Positions 24,116 to 35,352 of a DNA stretch of 60,000 nucleotides are shown piece by piece. The DNA comes from Owenia fusiformis. Lineage: Eukaryota; Annelida; Polychaeta; Sabellida; Oweniidae. Position 1 is the stretch's first letter, and each line of letters starts with the position of its first letter. Where the stretch lies: NCBI GenBank assembly GCA_903813345.2, contig CAIIXF020000003.1, positions 3,502,109 through 3,562,108 of the forward strand, given 5' to 3'. The notes beneath the pieces are model-generated. The model saw only the letters and a program-made list of their open reading frames with translations. It was not told the origin of the DNA and searched no databases. The translations under genes and the position numbers were made by a program.

Positions 24116-24233
24116 CTAGCACTTAGGTTTACATTCCTTGTTGTCGGTTGTTCCACTCCTACAACACTTTTCACCTTCAGGGCACCCTCCACATTGCTCG
24201 GGTGCAACTTCAGTATTGCTTTGTAGAACAGAC
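24116..24233 (-). CDS. Cysteine-rich secreted peptide, copy 2, exon 2
   Basis: Cysteine exon of the compact, apparently intact copy. The acceptor is CACATATAG and entry is in phase 2; joined to 24520-24596 it makes a 195-nt frame for 64 residues, with TAG at 24116-24118. Six cysteines are spaced C-x2-C-x5-CC-x9-C-x3-C; the first interval is two residues shorter than in copy 1. The CPEGEKCC and KPKC motifs are identical to copy 1, while the linker before the first cysteine differs. Function unknown; secreted small disulfide peptide by inference. The intron is 286 bp. Confidence 0.82.
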
Positions 24234-24519
24234 CTATATGTGTATGAAATACTTAGGATCACAATATGCTGAATGAAAATATATAAAATAATGTCATATA
24301 TTATATAGCAAATTGCAAACCTGCTTAGCCATCTTATCCTTAAAAAGAGAATGTAAAGTATTGGTAACAATATTCCAAAAATAAAAGTATGCCAATGTTT
24401 CATTTGCAATCGCCAACATAATTGAGATATCTGATCGACACTTTATATGTTTTTTCTTTTGCAGAAAGCATTCTGTGAAATTATCTCGGGAAAAGGTGCG
24501 TGTGCACACATGTACGTAC

Positions 24520-24596
24520 CATCTAAATGATACGCTCGATACATTCCATACGCTTGCAGTGACAAGCATTAACACCAGAATCCATTTAGATTGCAT
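24520..24596 (-). CDS. Cysteine-rich secreted peptide, copy 2, exon 1 (signal peptide)
   Basis: 25 codons plus two bases. It starts MQSKW followed by ILVLMLVTASVW, and the donor is TG|GTACGT in phase 2. A clean acceptor CAATACTTAG lies nine bases before the ATG, consistent with a 5' non-coding exon upstream (donor at 25560-25555). The exon is seven codons shorter than in copy 1, the missing part being the stretch after the probable cleavage site. The intron between this exon and the 5' exon has been invaded by 24679-25373. Confidence 0.82.
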
Positions 24597-24678
24597 CTTG
24601 AAAGCCTAAGTATTGAAAAATATGTTAAACACTTTGATACAATCTGAAAACCATTACGTTATGTACATCAGCTTTAAA

Positions 24679-25373
24679 GACAGGGTGATCACCAAGTTCT
24701 GGGAATTTATCTGTCATTTCATTATTTCATTATATAGTAGTTGTAGTGTATTATAAACACGATCCTTTAAAGTGAGTCATGATCCTTTAAAGTGAGTCAT
24801 TACATAAACAAGTTGATTATTTCAAAGTTTTCATGATCAGTATAAGTCCAATGAACTTACAAAACGGTTTCTATATGTAGATGATACACGTATACAGTTA
24901 GATCTCCGTATAAAGCTTTACCTACATGTGTGTGGAACAATTGACCGCAAGCATTTTTAAAATTAATTGGCTGAGTAGGAACAGTATCCAATCAAATACT
25001 TTAACCATCAATTTGAAACACCAATCAAACCAGTAGGTTCTAGCAATTCCTGGAAACGACCCATCCAGTACCTCAACAAATGACATATAGGGTGTTTCAT
25101 AACGAGCATCTCCAAAAAGTCAATTTGAGAAGAGATAGGTCTATAACATATGTACTATATATGAGCCTATTTTATTCCCGACAAACACATGTGGATCAAC
25201 TAAACATGCAGCCTACTATTCAAGAAAGTACAAATGGCATCCCTTTGAATTTTATTTATTACAGTCCGAGAAGATTTTTCCTGACGAAAAGCCCACATTA
25301 TGAAACACCTTGTACTTTTATTTATAAGTATAAGTATACGTTATAAGTTGTACATTCATGCCGTGCGAAATCT
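24679..25373. mobile_element. Insertion in the 5' intron of copy 2
   Basis: In copies 1 and 3 GCTTTAAATATA runs straight into GTGTTAT.CTCCAAT, but copy 2 has about 695 extra bases here. The insert contains parts related, in inverse orientation, to the MITE at 8633-9428: ACTTATAACGTATACTTATA-type ends, the TTTAAAGTGAGTCAT motif (here twice in tandem at 24764-24800), and the ATTGGCTGAGTAGG...AGTATCCAATCAAAT block. Two empty paralogous sites support a recent insertion. Confidence 0.65.
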
Positions 25374-25560
25374 CTCTATTCTCCAATGTTTCACATTTTT
25401 AAAGAAAAAACCGTAGCGTTTTGTTATTTTTTCATGTAATAAATTCTTGTGAATATTTACTGTAATGACCTTGGATGTAAATTACAAAACCTCGTTACAT
25501 AAGAAGTCAGGGTGGTATCGTTAATGATTTATCATATGGTTTAATTAAATCCAAACTCAC

Positions 25561-25610
25561 CTCGCTGTTTATGTGCTCTTGACAATACTTTTCTGTGTGT
25601 CAGCATCTAC
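25561..25610 (-). promoter_or_regulatory. Putative 5' non-coding exon and promoter of copy 2
   Basis: Homologous to 15018-15065: donor GAG|GTGAGT, with TATATAA on the minus strand about 65-70 bases upstream of the donor. Conserved further upstream through ATATCGATT and TGATAAACAATCGATTATTACG in all three copies, which may mark regulatory sequence or simply duplication. Confidence 0.4.
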
Positions 25611-25858
25611 ATTCTACTTTCGCAATGTTATATAAGAATAATGATATGCAGGTATTTCTAATATCGATTTTATAAGCCACCCAGGAGCTGATAAACAATC
25701 GATTATTACGTGGTTGGAACATGACCGATTTCAACTCGCCAGTTCATAATTAGATCTACCACTGCTCCAGAAGTAAACTATTTTTCAGATGCTGTCCGAC
25801 TGTCGAAAATCCATTTATTTTCTCATTCGGCCGTATTCTTAAGTTTTTCGCCCAAATA

Positions 25859-26839
25859 CAGGGTGGTCCAAAAAAGTGAACCCCTGCAACAGGCTACACT
25901 TAATACATGCATGAATTGGCTCATATTATCAGATGTTGTAGAGAAAGGTCTAACATTTTAGTTGATGCCATAATTTATTCTCAGTCTTAAATTTTGAAAA
26001 AATTACAAGCGTTTAACAAACATGCCTGGAAATTGGATATTGTACAACATTTTACAAATGTGATTCATGGAAATTGTCGAATCACATTGGATGATCTTAA
26101 ACAGCTTTCAGTTAGAGATACAAGTTTAAAACCCTAACATATGACAAAAGGGTCACTATTCAAGCAGAAAACACATTTCACACTTTTATTTATCATTTTG
26201 AAGCATTTTTAACTGTTCAACAGTTCAGATGTATGTTACCTACACGAACAGTTAGAGAGGGGCCTCTTATGGAAGGAAGTTGTCCCCTGTGACCAGGAAT
26301 CTGATAAACCCTTCATCAAATATATTTAAAAAATCGAAAAAGAAGATTCAATATTCAATGTTTTGAGCCATATATCATGATTTATGAAGATATTGACATT
26401 TCAAGATCATATGAGGGTATGTTCATGATTTCACTGGAAAATGTTTTCGTCTGTGGAAGCTTAGCACATCTCTTTGGATCACAATAACTTTGCAACTAAC
26501 AAATGTAGGATGCTAGTTTTAAGCCATAATGTGCAAGATTTAGAATTGAACAAAGTCAGAAAATATTAGTTCTTTAAGACTGCAGCTTAAAAAATTCTCA
26601 GGGGAAAGGTGTTAAAGGGTTGAAGAATCGTGGATATTGAAAATCACAATTTGTCCATTTTCAGTAATGTTTTGTTAAGGCAATTATAATTTCTGCAAAT
26701 TTCAAGACTAAGAAAAATGTATGGTATCAACATAATTTTTAGACCTTCCTCTACAACATATGAAAATAAAAAATAATTCCTGCAAGTAATAAGGGAAATA
26801 TGGCCAGTTGCAGGGGTTCACTTTTTTTGGACCACCCTG
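25859..26839. mobile_element. 981-bp mariner-type MITE (TIR CAGGGTGGTCC, TA duplication)
   Basis: The ends CAGGGTGGTCCAAAAAAGTG and its reverse complement match over about 32 bp. TA flanks both ends (25857-25858, 26840-26841). Inverted homology extends inward (GGTCTAACATTTTAGTTGATGCC against the complement near 26728-26750). No transposase frame. TA duplication and the CAGGG start fit Tc1/mariner mobilisation. Confidence 0.85.
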
Positions 26840-26841
26840 TA

Positions 26842-27844
26842 TAATAAATTTGGTCTATTACTTATCTACTTACCTCCTTCCCTTCGTCAGAGAGCTTAGA
26901 AGAATAAGGTTCAATTACATTTTCTTCAGATAAATGCTCTAAATATCAAAATGGTGGATGATTCTAAAAAATCTCATGACATGACAAGTCATTATAGTTT
27001 GTATACTTGACCATCATACTTGAGATTATTAATATCATCTATTACATTGTGCAAAATTACAATTGTTTAAAATTGTTTGTAAACTGGATAATCACATTTG
27101 AATCTGTTTATTTATAATTTTGGATATTTGTCGTCCCTTCAAAAATTTAATTATAGTTCATTCATGGAATTCTGGCAAATTCTTGGAACTCCGATGTCAC
27201 TCGAACAGAGGGCATGAGAAGAAACTTTTCTCTTGAAAATGACTGAGTTTCTTACTGCATTTGGATCCAATTTCGAGAATCTGCCTACGGAGTAGGCGAA
27301 TAGGCACACATTTGACTTCAAAAAATAAGTCATGTAAATATGAGTGAGTAGACCAAATGATTTGATTGAGGGATTTGAACTTTTTCTAAAAATTGATTTT
27401 TTGACTCTCGGACAGAAACTGAAAAATATTATAGCTACTTTGACTAATGTAGCTAATTGGATGGACTGTATGGTGTTTCATTTTCAAGATTGAGCCTTTA
27501 GATCTCCTAAATGGTCACCCAATGTCTGTCTTAAATATATACAAATATAGGGTAGAGTGGGGTAAAACATCACACGAACTCCCAAGGGGTTCGAAAGCCC
27601 CCTCCCAGCATTTGGAAAATCGATATTAGTAAAGCTATGATGTTCACATTTCCCCTAATCGTATTCATTTCTTACGATATGGTTAACTTTAACAACTAAG
27701 ATGATGTAAGATTACGCAATTTTATCCTAATTATGGTAAAATTAGTGATCGCGGTTTACGAATCGTGGTTCGAGTGCAAGGAACATAGTTCGCGGTATCA
27801 GGACTGATGTTCGCGTTGTTGGAAGTCTAGGAGCCCTGATATCG
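26842..27844. other. Spacer without recognised genes
   Basis: AT-rich. A 30-bp fragment of the 15269 MITE end occurs at 27466. The open frame 27151-27333 is unsupported. The motif pair GGTTCGAAAG/CGTGGTTCGAGTG near 27590-27780 looks incidental. Confidence 0.45.
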
Positions 27845-28770
27845 ATACCAATTCTCACAAGTAAGTATCGAAAGATTTGACGGAGCGTGCTGTTTTTCAT
27901 AAAAACTTTTTGATTAATTTTTTAACTCGTATATTCGTATACCAAAGAAGGTTACATAACCAATGCAATGGGTATTACATTTCCAGGCAACCTTCAATTC
28001 TGCTTGAGGTGTAAAAGCTGAAATAAAGCCAGAGCACCATACCCTAAAATGTTCCATTTTTATTAACTTTTTAAGGGCATGATAAATGACACTATACTAT
28101 TTACATATGTTTTCAGTATTTTGATCTGGATGTACGCAGTCTTTTTAATTTTTTCATAAAAATTAAGTTTTAATTTTTATCCCCTGTGACAGAGCAGTTT
28201 CAAATATAAACAACGTTAAGAGATTTAGAATTTAAGATTCATTATATACTAGTATCTTTCCTTCACCTTTGGTGAGAGAAAATGTCGAACCTCATTCCAA
28301 ATTATGCCAAGTATTCCTCTAAAGTGTTGTTGTAAAATATATTTTATAAATCGATATATCTTACATTTGCAATTGCTCTGTCACAGGGGAAAAAACATCA
28401 AAAAATATTTTTTTGAAAAAAAATAAAAATACCAAATACATCGAGATCTCATTCATACCGTCGGAGTTATGCTAAAAACATGTGTAAATATTTCCGTGTC
28501 ACGCTATCATACCATTAAAAAGAAAGAAATTGTACATTTTTGCGTATCATACTCTGAGGCTGTTTTCAATAGCATTTACTCCTAGCGTTATTGGACTTCA
28601 AACAGAAGTGTAGGTTACCAACAAATTGTATATCCATTGTATGGTGTAAGTACTTTTCTTTGGTATAACGAAATATATGAGTTAAAAAACAAAATAAGAA
28701 AATAGATAAATTGTAATTTGTGAGTAGCGAGCTATGTCACAACGGACACATTTTTCGATAATAATGTAAA
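27845..28770. mobile_element. Intact foldback element, paralogue of the LINE-split copy
   Basis: The left arm (about 27875-27990, with TATATTCGTATACCAAAGAAG) pairs imperfectly with the right arm (about 28650-28770, containing CTTTGGTATAACGAAATATATGAG). The middle matches 21248-21560. It provides the undisturbed counterpart of the LINE insertion site (reading TTAAGTTTTAATTTTTATC near 28162). Confidence 0.7.
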
Positions 28771-29249
28771 AATATTAAATCTTGATATTTTTGTATGTTT
28801 ACAACTGATAGTTAACTAAGGAATGGTTGTTTGGAAGGTAAATAACATGAAATCTTTTTTTATTTGTAAAGGTCACCCACGAGGACTTTAGACGGATTTC
28901 AAGAAATACTTGTCAAGAAAATAGTCTTACCTTTCTATTTCTTTACAACTTCCGTTATTTGATCGTTCTGCCGAACGCTAATCAAACTAACTGTTTATAC
29001 GTTTACTCCACAAATAATTCAAAACAAGAATCCTCAAACGTCAGCAATCACTTAATTGTCCTGATTGAGACCTAGTAGGAATTTCCTCAAAATTCAAACA
29101 GTATTATCTACAAAAAAGACAGGGACAGAAACAGGATAATTCATGGAATGAAGTAAGTATAATATATAAAGACCTTACAAGGAATGATTTGAACCCAAAC
29201 TTATTTTTTGATTGAGGCAAAGTTGATTGTTCTGATTGTTCTGAACTTA
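28771..29249. other. Spacer without recognised genes
   Basis: AT-rich. No conserved exon or repeat recognised beyond short open frames. Confidence 0.5.
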
Positions 29250-29516
29250 TTCCGCTTAGGTTTGCATTCCTTGTTGCTGCTTGTTCATTTGCAATCGCCA
29301 ACATAACTGAGGTATCTGATCCCCATTTTAATAAAATTGTTAATTATGTCTGTTCTTTTACAGAAAGCATTCTTTGAAATTGTCGGGAAAAAGGTGCGTG
29401 TGCACATATGTATGTACGTACCATCCGATACGAGCATGTAATGTAAATGGTACGCTCGACACATTCCATACACTTTCAGTGACAACCATTAACACCAGAA
29501 TCCATTTAGATTGCAT
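29250..29516 (-). pseudogene. Cysteine-rich secreted peptide, copy 3, pseudogene
   Basis: The signal exon is intact at 29422-29516 (31 codons plus two bases, start MQSKW, donor TG|GTACGT, phase 2). The second exon is reduced to its last 35 bases or so (about 29255-29289), fused directly to intron sequence that in copy 2 lies about 160 bases further on. All but one of the cysteine codons are gone. The acceptor before the ATG is also lost (CAATACTTGG where copy 2 has CAATACTTAG). A deletion bounded by a short TTC microhomology would explain the join. Confidence 0.75.
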
Positions 29517-29761
29517 CTTGAAAGCCCAAGTATTGAAAAATATGTTAAACATTTTGAAACAATCTGAAAACCATAACATTATGTAAGTGAGCTTTAAATA
29601 TAGTTTAAGCAAAAGCAACTGTGTTATACTCCAATGTTTCACATTTTTAAAGAAAATACCTTTTTTTAGTTTTTGGATGTAAATCACAAACTTTGTTACA
29701 AAAGAAGTCAGAGTGGTATTGTTAATGATTTATCATATGGTTTAATTAAATTCAAACTCAC

Positions 29762-29810
29762 CTCGCTATTTATGTGCTTTTAACACTACTAGTATGTTTC
29801 TGTGTGTCAG
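29762..29810 (-). promoter_or_regulatory. Remnant 5' exon/promoter of copy 3
   Basis: Donor GTGAGT retained at 29761-29756 and TTTATAAC upstream near 29837-29830. Homologous to the positions described for copies 1 and 2. Confidence 0.35.
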
Positions 29811-29989
29811 CATTTACATCTACTTTCGCAATGTTATAAAGGAATAATTATATGCAGGTATTTCTAATATCGGTTTAATAAGCCACCCGATAGCTGACAA
29901 ACAGTTGATTATTACGTGGTTGGAACGTGACCGATTGCAACTCGACAGTTCAATATTACCACTGTTCCACAACTAGCTACTTTGATGGG

Positions 29990-30320
29990 ACGTCAATGTA
30001 AATGGATGAACTTTATGGTGTTTCCTTTTCAAGATTGCTCTCGGATCACAACGGCCCTTTAACACGGGGATACAAATGGTGCTGGTAGTTCAATTATTTA
30101 TTCAACCAATTTGGATAAAGTTTAGACTGGTCTGTCCGCCATTCTTTCCGTCCCATTGGATTATATTACTGGCGATGCCCATTTTGAATGGAAAACATTG
30201 TTTAGCACTTTATTGCTGTTCATTTGCCAGCAATGGTTAGACAATTCTCTTGTAATAAGCATTTGGGAATACACCAAAACACCTTCAATCGATGCAAACA
30301 AGACTGTTCTAGCACTTTTT
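29990..30320. repeat. Partial copy of the 15269-15729 MITE and duplicated flank
   Basis: CCACTGTTCCACAACTAGCT and the following MITE left arm match copy 1's flank at 15210-15400. The right arm is not recognisable here. The open frame 30156-30413 runs through the repeat and is unsupported. Confidence 0.55.
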
Positions 30321-31259
30321 ATCGCAAATATATTTCAGATGTACAAGCCAGGGGGTCTAAAAATCAAAAAGAATGAATATACAATAAATTTTGCATTTTT
30401 TTCAAAAGGCTAGTAAAGTATCATAACATTAAGGTATTAACATAAAAATTGATTTAAGGAAAGTTCAGGATAGGCATATTTTACCATTCAAATATATAAG
30501 CTAAGACTGACTTCTAATTTTATCAACAGATCTTTGAATACCAGTGGTAAATTGTTCATGTGTCCACGATCATTTTTTCTAGAAACGTGACTTTCTATGA
30601 TTTTATGTGATCAACAAACACATTCATTATGTTCACTAAATCTGCTACAATCTTTGAAAATTGTTTAACCAATAGCTAGTACAGTTTTATATTAGTATCT
30701 ACTCATTAATATGGTATTATGTTATACTGATCTATTAATTATCTATTTAAGAATGCATCCATGCATCCGCCTTTCACCTTCACTATCACACAGACACGAG
30801 GGTGGAACTGCAATGACACCATTCAGCGATTTTGTGGTAGTTCTTTCCAATTCTCTTGCAGAACTTCTTTTAGTTGATCAATAGGTTCTGTGGGGATTAC
30901 CAATAACTGCAATAAACTGCTCAAGGTGCCCCCATGTGAGATAGTCACATAGTCTCGTAGAATTTATGTAGAGCATGTAATTGGTAATTTAAAGGTTTTT
31001 AGATATATTGGAACACTCTTTAGACACCCACGTGAAATTATGGCTATGATTGTTGAACTGTGCGCTGGACTTAGTGTAAGGAAAACTACCTTGTTTAATT
31101 AAATATCTTGTGATATACGCTGCTTCCCTTAAACTTAAATTATGAAAAATTAATGTGAAAAAATCTATAGTAGTGACGATTTACAGTAGTTCTTATCAGT
31201 AAACTCTAATCAGTAAACTTTTATCGGGATCGTGAAACATCCCTAATACCATTTTCAAG
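30321..31259. other. Spacer between the two gene regions
   Basis: No gene or clear repeat recognised. It marks the change from minus-strand peptide genes to the plus-strand TINAG-like locus. Confidence 0.45.
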
Positions 31260-31261
31260 AC

Positions 31262-31506
31262 GTCTTAGGAAATAAAATGAAGGTTGAACTGAGAAAAGCA
31301 CGTAATCATTATATGAATATGTTGGGAAGACTGAACAATTACATTTATTCAAAGGAGTAAGCAGACAGAGAACGACTGCGGCATACAGGCAGAAGAACCG
31401 AACAATTAATGAAATAAACGTTATTTGATACATAAAATGCACTACATTTGAATAAAAAAAACGAGATAAACATAAAAGGGTAGCTACAGTTAGACAGTTA
31501 ATGCAA
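31262..31506 (+). promoter_or_regulatory. Promoter/5'UTR unit 0 of the first-exon array, without exon
   Basis: Closely matches 31598-31832 of unit 1, including GAGAACGACTGCGGCATACAGG and AGCTACAGTTAGACAGTTA. Similarity stops just before where the ATG of the other units would be, so this copy has no signal-peptide exon. Confidence 0.65.
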
Positions 31507-31569
31507 TGCCTACTATATTCAATCAATTATTCTTTTATTACGTCATTGGCTGTTCTCATTAGCAAGTAA

Positions 31570-31852
31570 CCAATCAGCGCAGTGAACATTGTAAAGGAGT
31601 AAATGAAGATGGAACTGAGAAAAGCACATAATCATTATATGAATAAGTTAGGAAGACTGAACAATTCCATTCATTCAAAGGAGAAAGCAGACAGAGAACG
31701 ACTGCGGCATACAGGCAGAAGAACCGAACAATTAATGTAATAAACGTTATTTGATACATAAGGCACTACATTTAAATAAAAAAGAACGAGATAAGCATAA
31801 AAGAGTAGCTACAGTTAGACAGTTAACGCACGATTAACAATCTAAACGGAAA
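31570..31852 (+). promoter_or_regulatory. Promoter and 5'UTR of first exon 1A
   Basis: CCAAT at 31570-31574 within AACCAATCAGCGCAGTGAA, a block shared by four units. The TATA position reads GTAAATGAAG, degraded relative to TATATAAAGG in unit 1C. The putative 5'UTR (about 31620-31852) is shared along its length with the other units. Confidence 0.6.
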
Positions 31853-31919
31853 ATGTCGATATTCGGACTGCTTGGGTGCTTGTTGTTTATTTCTACAACA
31901 CAAGCTCAAGTAAGCACAA
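31853..31919 (+). CDS. TINAG-like gene, alternative first exon 1A (signal peptide)
   Basis: ATG at 31853 encodes 22 residues plus one base: a start MSIFGLLGCLLFIS, then TTQAQ where signal peptidase could cut after Ala. The donor is A|GTAAGT (phase 1). Exon 2 at 44509 needs exactly one upstream base, and A|AT gives Asn before the first conserved Asp-Cys. Four such exons (here, 37984, 39237, 41688) share the ATG context, the TQAQ end and the splice phase. Whether all are used is not known; this one is 12.6 kb from exon 2. Confidence 0.7.
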
Positions 31920-32307
31920 GTAAGTACAATTGTTATATTTGTATATAATTCTACTCTTGTATTTTCTAATACTAAAAATATATTACTCTTAATATCTTGC
32001 TTATTATTTGAAAACAAAGTATTCACGATTCTTATCGAAAATTCAGTGCATCTGAATAAACGTGAACCAATATTGAAAAATCCCCACTCTCCTATGCATA
32101 TGTGCTTCAATTTAGTTTATAATGAACTAGAGATACCGTATACGTCCCTAAAATGCATGACCTTCCATTTTATATTCATTTCCTACAACGTTTTAGCTTC
32201 TTTCACTTTATTTTATAATTCCATCCATGCTAATTATGGTTTTGTATTTGAAACGAGTTCAGACTTATTCTGCAAAAAACTAATATTTCTTTGTCTAAGG
32301 GACTTTT

Positions 32308-32880
32308 GCGTTACGGCGTAGTCGAAGGTGACGGGCATTGTCTAATCCACTATTCACTTCAATTACAAATCCACCATAAACAAACATTCAAGCATACAGC
32401 ATTTGTCCAAGAACCTACTGCGTTACGACGTAGTCGAAGGTGACGGGCATTCTCTAATCCACTATTCACTTCAATTACAAATCCACCATAAACAAACATT
32501 CAAGCATACAGCATTTGTCTAAGAACCTACTGCGTTACGACGTAGTCGAAGGTGACGGGCATAATGTCTAATCCACTATTCACTTCAATTACAAATCCAC
32601 CATAAACAAACATTCAAGCATACAGCATTTGTCTAAGAACCTACTGCGTTACGACGTAGTCGAAGGTGACGGGCATTGTCTAATCCACTATTCACTTCAA
32701 TTACAAATCCACCATAAACAAACATTCAAGCATACAGGATTTGTCTTAGAACCTACAGCGTTACAATTACGACGTAGTCGAAGGTGACGGGCATTTTCCC
32801 AATCGAATATTCACTTCATTTACAACCCATTGTAAACATACATACGCCTCTGAGTAGAATGATTTCCAGGAACCTTATTA
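32308..32880. repeat. 112-bp tandem repeat, about five copies
   Basis: Copies start at 32308, 32420, 32532, 32646 and 32758, each opening GCGTTACGACGTAGTCGAAG. The middle copies are nearly identical and the edge copies more diverged. Intronic to any transcript starting at exon 1A. It contains CpG-rich GACGTAGTCG in an AT-rich setting. Confidence 0.85.
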
Positions 32881-33770
32881 CCTAATTAAAATTATTCTAT
32901 ACCGTTATACTCAATTTTCCAAGGAGACAGTACAAATGGGAGAACTAATCCACAGAGTTTTAATAAGAAAGTGTATCTTAACCTCCCTATTATTTCATAA
33001 TAATACAAAATACAGCAAACGTTAAGATTAATTTTACAAAATATTACTGTAATTATATAATGGCCGTATATACACCCAGATACAATGATACACGCATAGG
33101 ATATATACGCTTTGAAATGGCCTACAATCAATGCAACATGGTTAATGTGGGCAAACTGTTTAACCAAAAATGAAAAAGTCAATAGATACATTTGATATAG
33201 TGAGTCTACCCTGTATAATCATAATCATTAAAGAACAACAGCATATCAGAATATTTTTATACTTTGTGTAAAGTGTAAGTGTAATGTTATGATCTAATTT
33301 AATTACTATGGCCAAACTCGCTTATAATGGGTGTCAAATTAAATTATCCCTCCACAAGTAGACGATCAAGGCATCTAACATTTTAAAAGGGGAATGCATT
33401 AAAAATACAATTATCTAAACGGCATCAGATAGTTTAGCAGTAAACAGATTAGTGTAGTTGATATTTTCATAGATTTTATAAAATCTAGTGAGTCACGCAA
33501 TTGACGATGGTAATTCATTTCATTACACCATTGGTTGATCTTATTCACACTACTATACCTAACACCTAGAAATGCATAAGATACTTTGTTTGTCTAATTG
33601 AATTGTTTAATATATTTTTGAAAGTGCCTTACTAGCATCTAATTTTCAACCGATAAACCATTCATAAGGAACAGACAAATAAAAACAAATACATAATCAT
33701 TACTAATAAGCCAAATGGGTTGCTCATGAACACCAAATGCAAGGTATAGTAGTGTGTATTAGCAAACAAA

Positions 33771-34035
33771 CAATCAGCGCAGTGAAAATTATTGTAAAGG
33801 GGTAAATAAAGGCGGAAACAGAGAACGACACATAATCATAATTATATGAATAAGCTGCGAATCCTAAACAATTCCACTTTATTCCGAGGAGAAAGCAAAT
33901 CTAGAACAACTGCAGCATAAAGAGAGTAGCAATAGGCAAAAATTAAAATAAACTTTAATAAATACAAAGGCGTAACAATCCGAAATCACAAGCTACCCAT
34001 AAATCTACAGTTAGACAGTTATCACAAAAGTTTTT
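33771..34035 (+). promoter_or_regulatory. Promoter/5'UTR unit without a first exon (unit 2)
   Basis: ACAATCAGCGCAGTGAAAAT (CCAAT box mutated to ACAAT) is followed by TAAATAAAGGCGG at 33803-33815 in the TATA position. Homology to the others ends at ACAGTTAGACAGTTATCACA, immediately before the place of the ATG. The exon is absent, replaced by unrelated AT-rich sequence. Confidence 0.6.
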
Positions 34036-34259
34036 GCTTTTTGCACTTTTATTTTAAGTTATAATTTTGTTATGTAAACCAGTGTATAGCCCTACTTGTT
34101 CTGCATTAAACATAATAATTTTGTAAACTTCAACAGTAGCACTGGCACTACTTTGAGCTCAATACCTTTCGTTATCGCAGTTATTTTTAAGCACACTAAT
34201 ATTATCCTATCGTATCATCATTAATTCCTTGTAAAAGTCATTTAATTATTTAGAGGTCT

Positions 34260-34535
34260 TCATAGGTCATTCAGGTTATAGGTCACTTCAACGAGGATAT
34301 TTTTTATGAATTTAACATTTCCAAGTTATCGTTATCTGGACCTATGAATCATCAGCGCTCATATTTCGAAAATCTATGAAAATATCATGCACATTAATAT
34401 GTTTATTGTCGAAATAACTCATGGCTTTTAGGTTATTGTTTTTAATACCATTACATTTTAAATGTGAAGTGCCTGGATCTACCACGTCATTATTTGCAAT
34501 TCTGTGTAATGGAGTTGTAGTATTAATTGACACTG
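34260..34535. repeat. Intronic repeat family, copy 1
   Basis: AGGTCATTCAGGTTATAGGTCACTTC followed by a block with ATCATCAGCGCTCATATTTCG and AATAACTCATGGCTTTTAGG. Related copies lie at about 39540-40000 (tandem), 40210-40335 and 40976-41300, and inverted ones at about 36165-36300 and 38490-38690. The family is part of the duplicated block that carries the first exons. Confidence 0.6.
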
Positions 34536-34843
34536 CAGGGTTAGTTCGATTTGGCTCCTATTATATAAGATATAAAGCTACATTAGTATGCATGTAAATT
34601 TTTGAAATAACCATTACCATTACGTTTCAAATGCCTAAATCTACAATTCATAATATTCTGTGATTTCTGTATTATAGCAGGGTTGATTATAGGCCTTGAA
34701 AATTTTTCTCATTCTTGTGACTGGCGGTCGTTGTTAGATTTCTGTAATTAGTTGCCTTTTGTCATGTTACTGTTTTTTACTGTTTTGAACTTACAGTCTG
34801 TTATTTTAAAATTTGTATAGTTAATAATATTTAAAAATCAATA

Positions 34844-35152
34844 TTGTTGCATTAATACGTACTCTAATGTCTGGTTCACATTGAATCTAATCCTTAGGTT
34901 CCCTCCCATTGTACCCAGTATTGTTACATTAATACGTACTCTAATGTCTGGTTCACATTGAATCTAATCCTTAGGTTCCCTCCCATTGTACCCAGTATTG
35001 TTACATTAATACGTACTCTAATGTCTGGTTCACATTGAATCTAATCCTTAAGTTCCCTCCCATTGTACCCAGTATTGTTACATTAATATGTACTTTAATG
35101 TCTGGTTCACATTGGATGTAATCCTTAAGTTCCCTCCCATCGTACCCAGTAT
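34844..35152. repeat. 77-bp tandem repeat, four copies
   Basis: Copies start at 34844, 34921, 34998 and 35075. The core is ACGTACTCTAATGTCTGGTT and the end CCCTCCCATTGTACCCAGTA. Near-identical apart from the last copy. Confidence 0.9.
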
Positions 35153-35352
35153 TTTCTAGTGAACAGTTTCACAAGTCACGTGAGACAATTCAGATAATTC
35201 TAAAATATCAAAAGGGTAGAAATGATTAATTATATATTTGCATATTTTTAGACGTTATGTGTTTTATCTTTATTATTAAATGTCACGACAATAAATGTAA
35301 TAATATTTTGACAAAGCATTTATTTATGACTTAAGAGTATAATAATCCATGG

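Noticed and set aside
30156-30413. 85-codon plus-strand frame
   Set aside because: Overlaps a partial MITE copy whose paralogue at 15400-15600 is not open in the same frame; no domain.
31221-31526. Minus-strand 101-codon frame and its relatives at 31574-31759 and 31823-32110
   Set aside because: They lie antisense to the duplicated promoter/5'UTR units and share their homology only because the units are duplicated; no domain, no splice logic.
32308-32880. CRISPR array
   Set aside because: Direct tandem repeats of 112 bp with no unique spacers, in a eukaryotic intron context.
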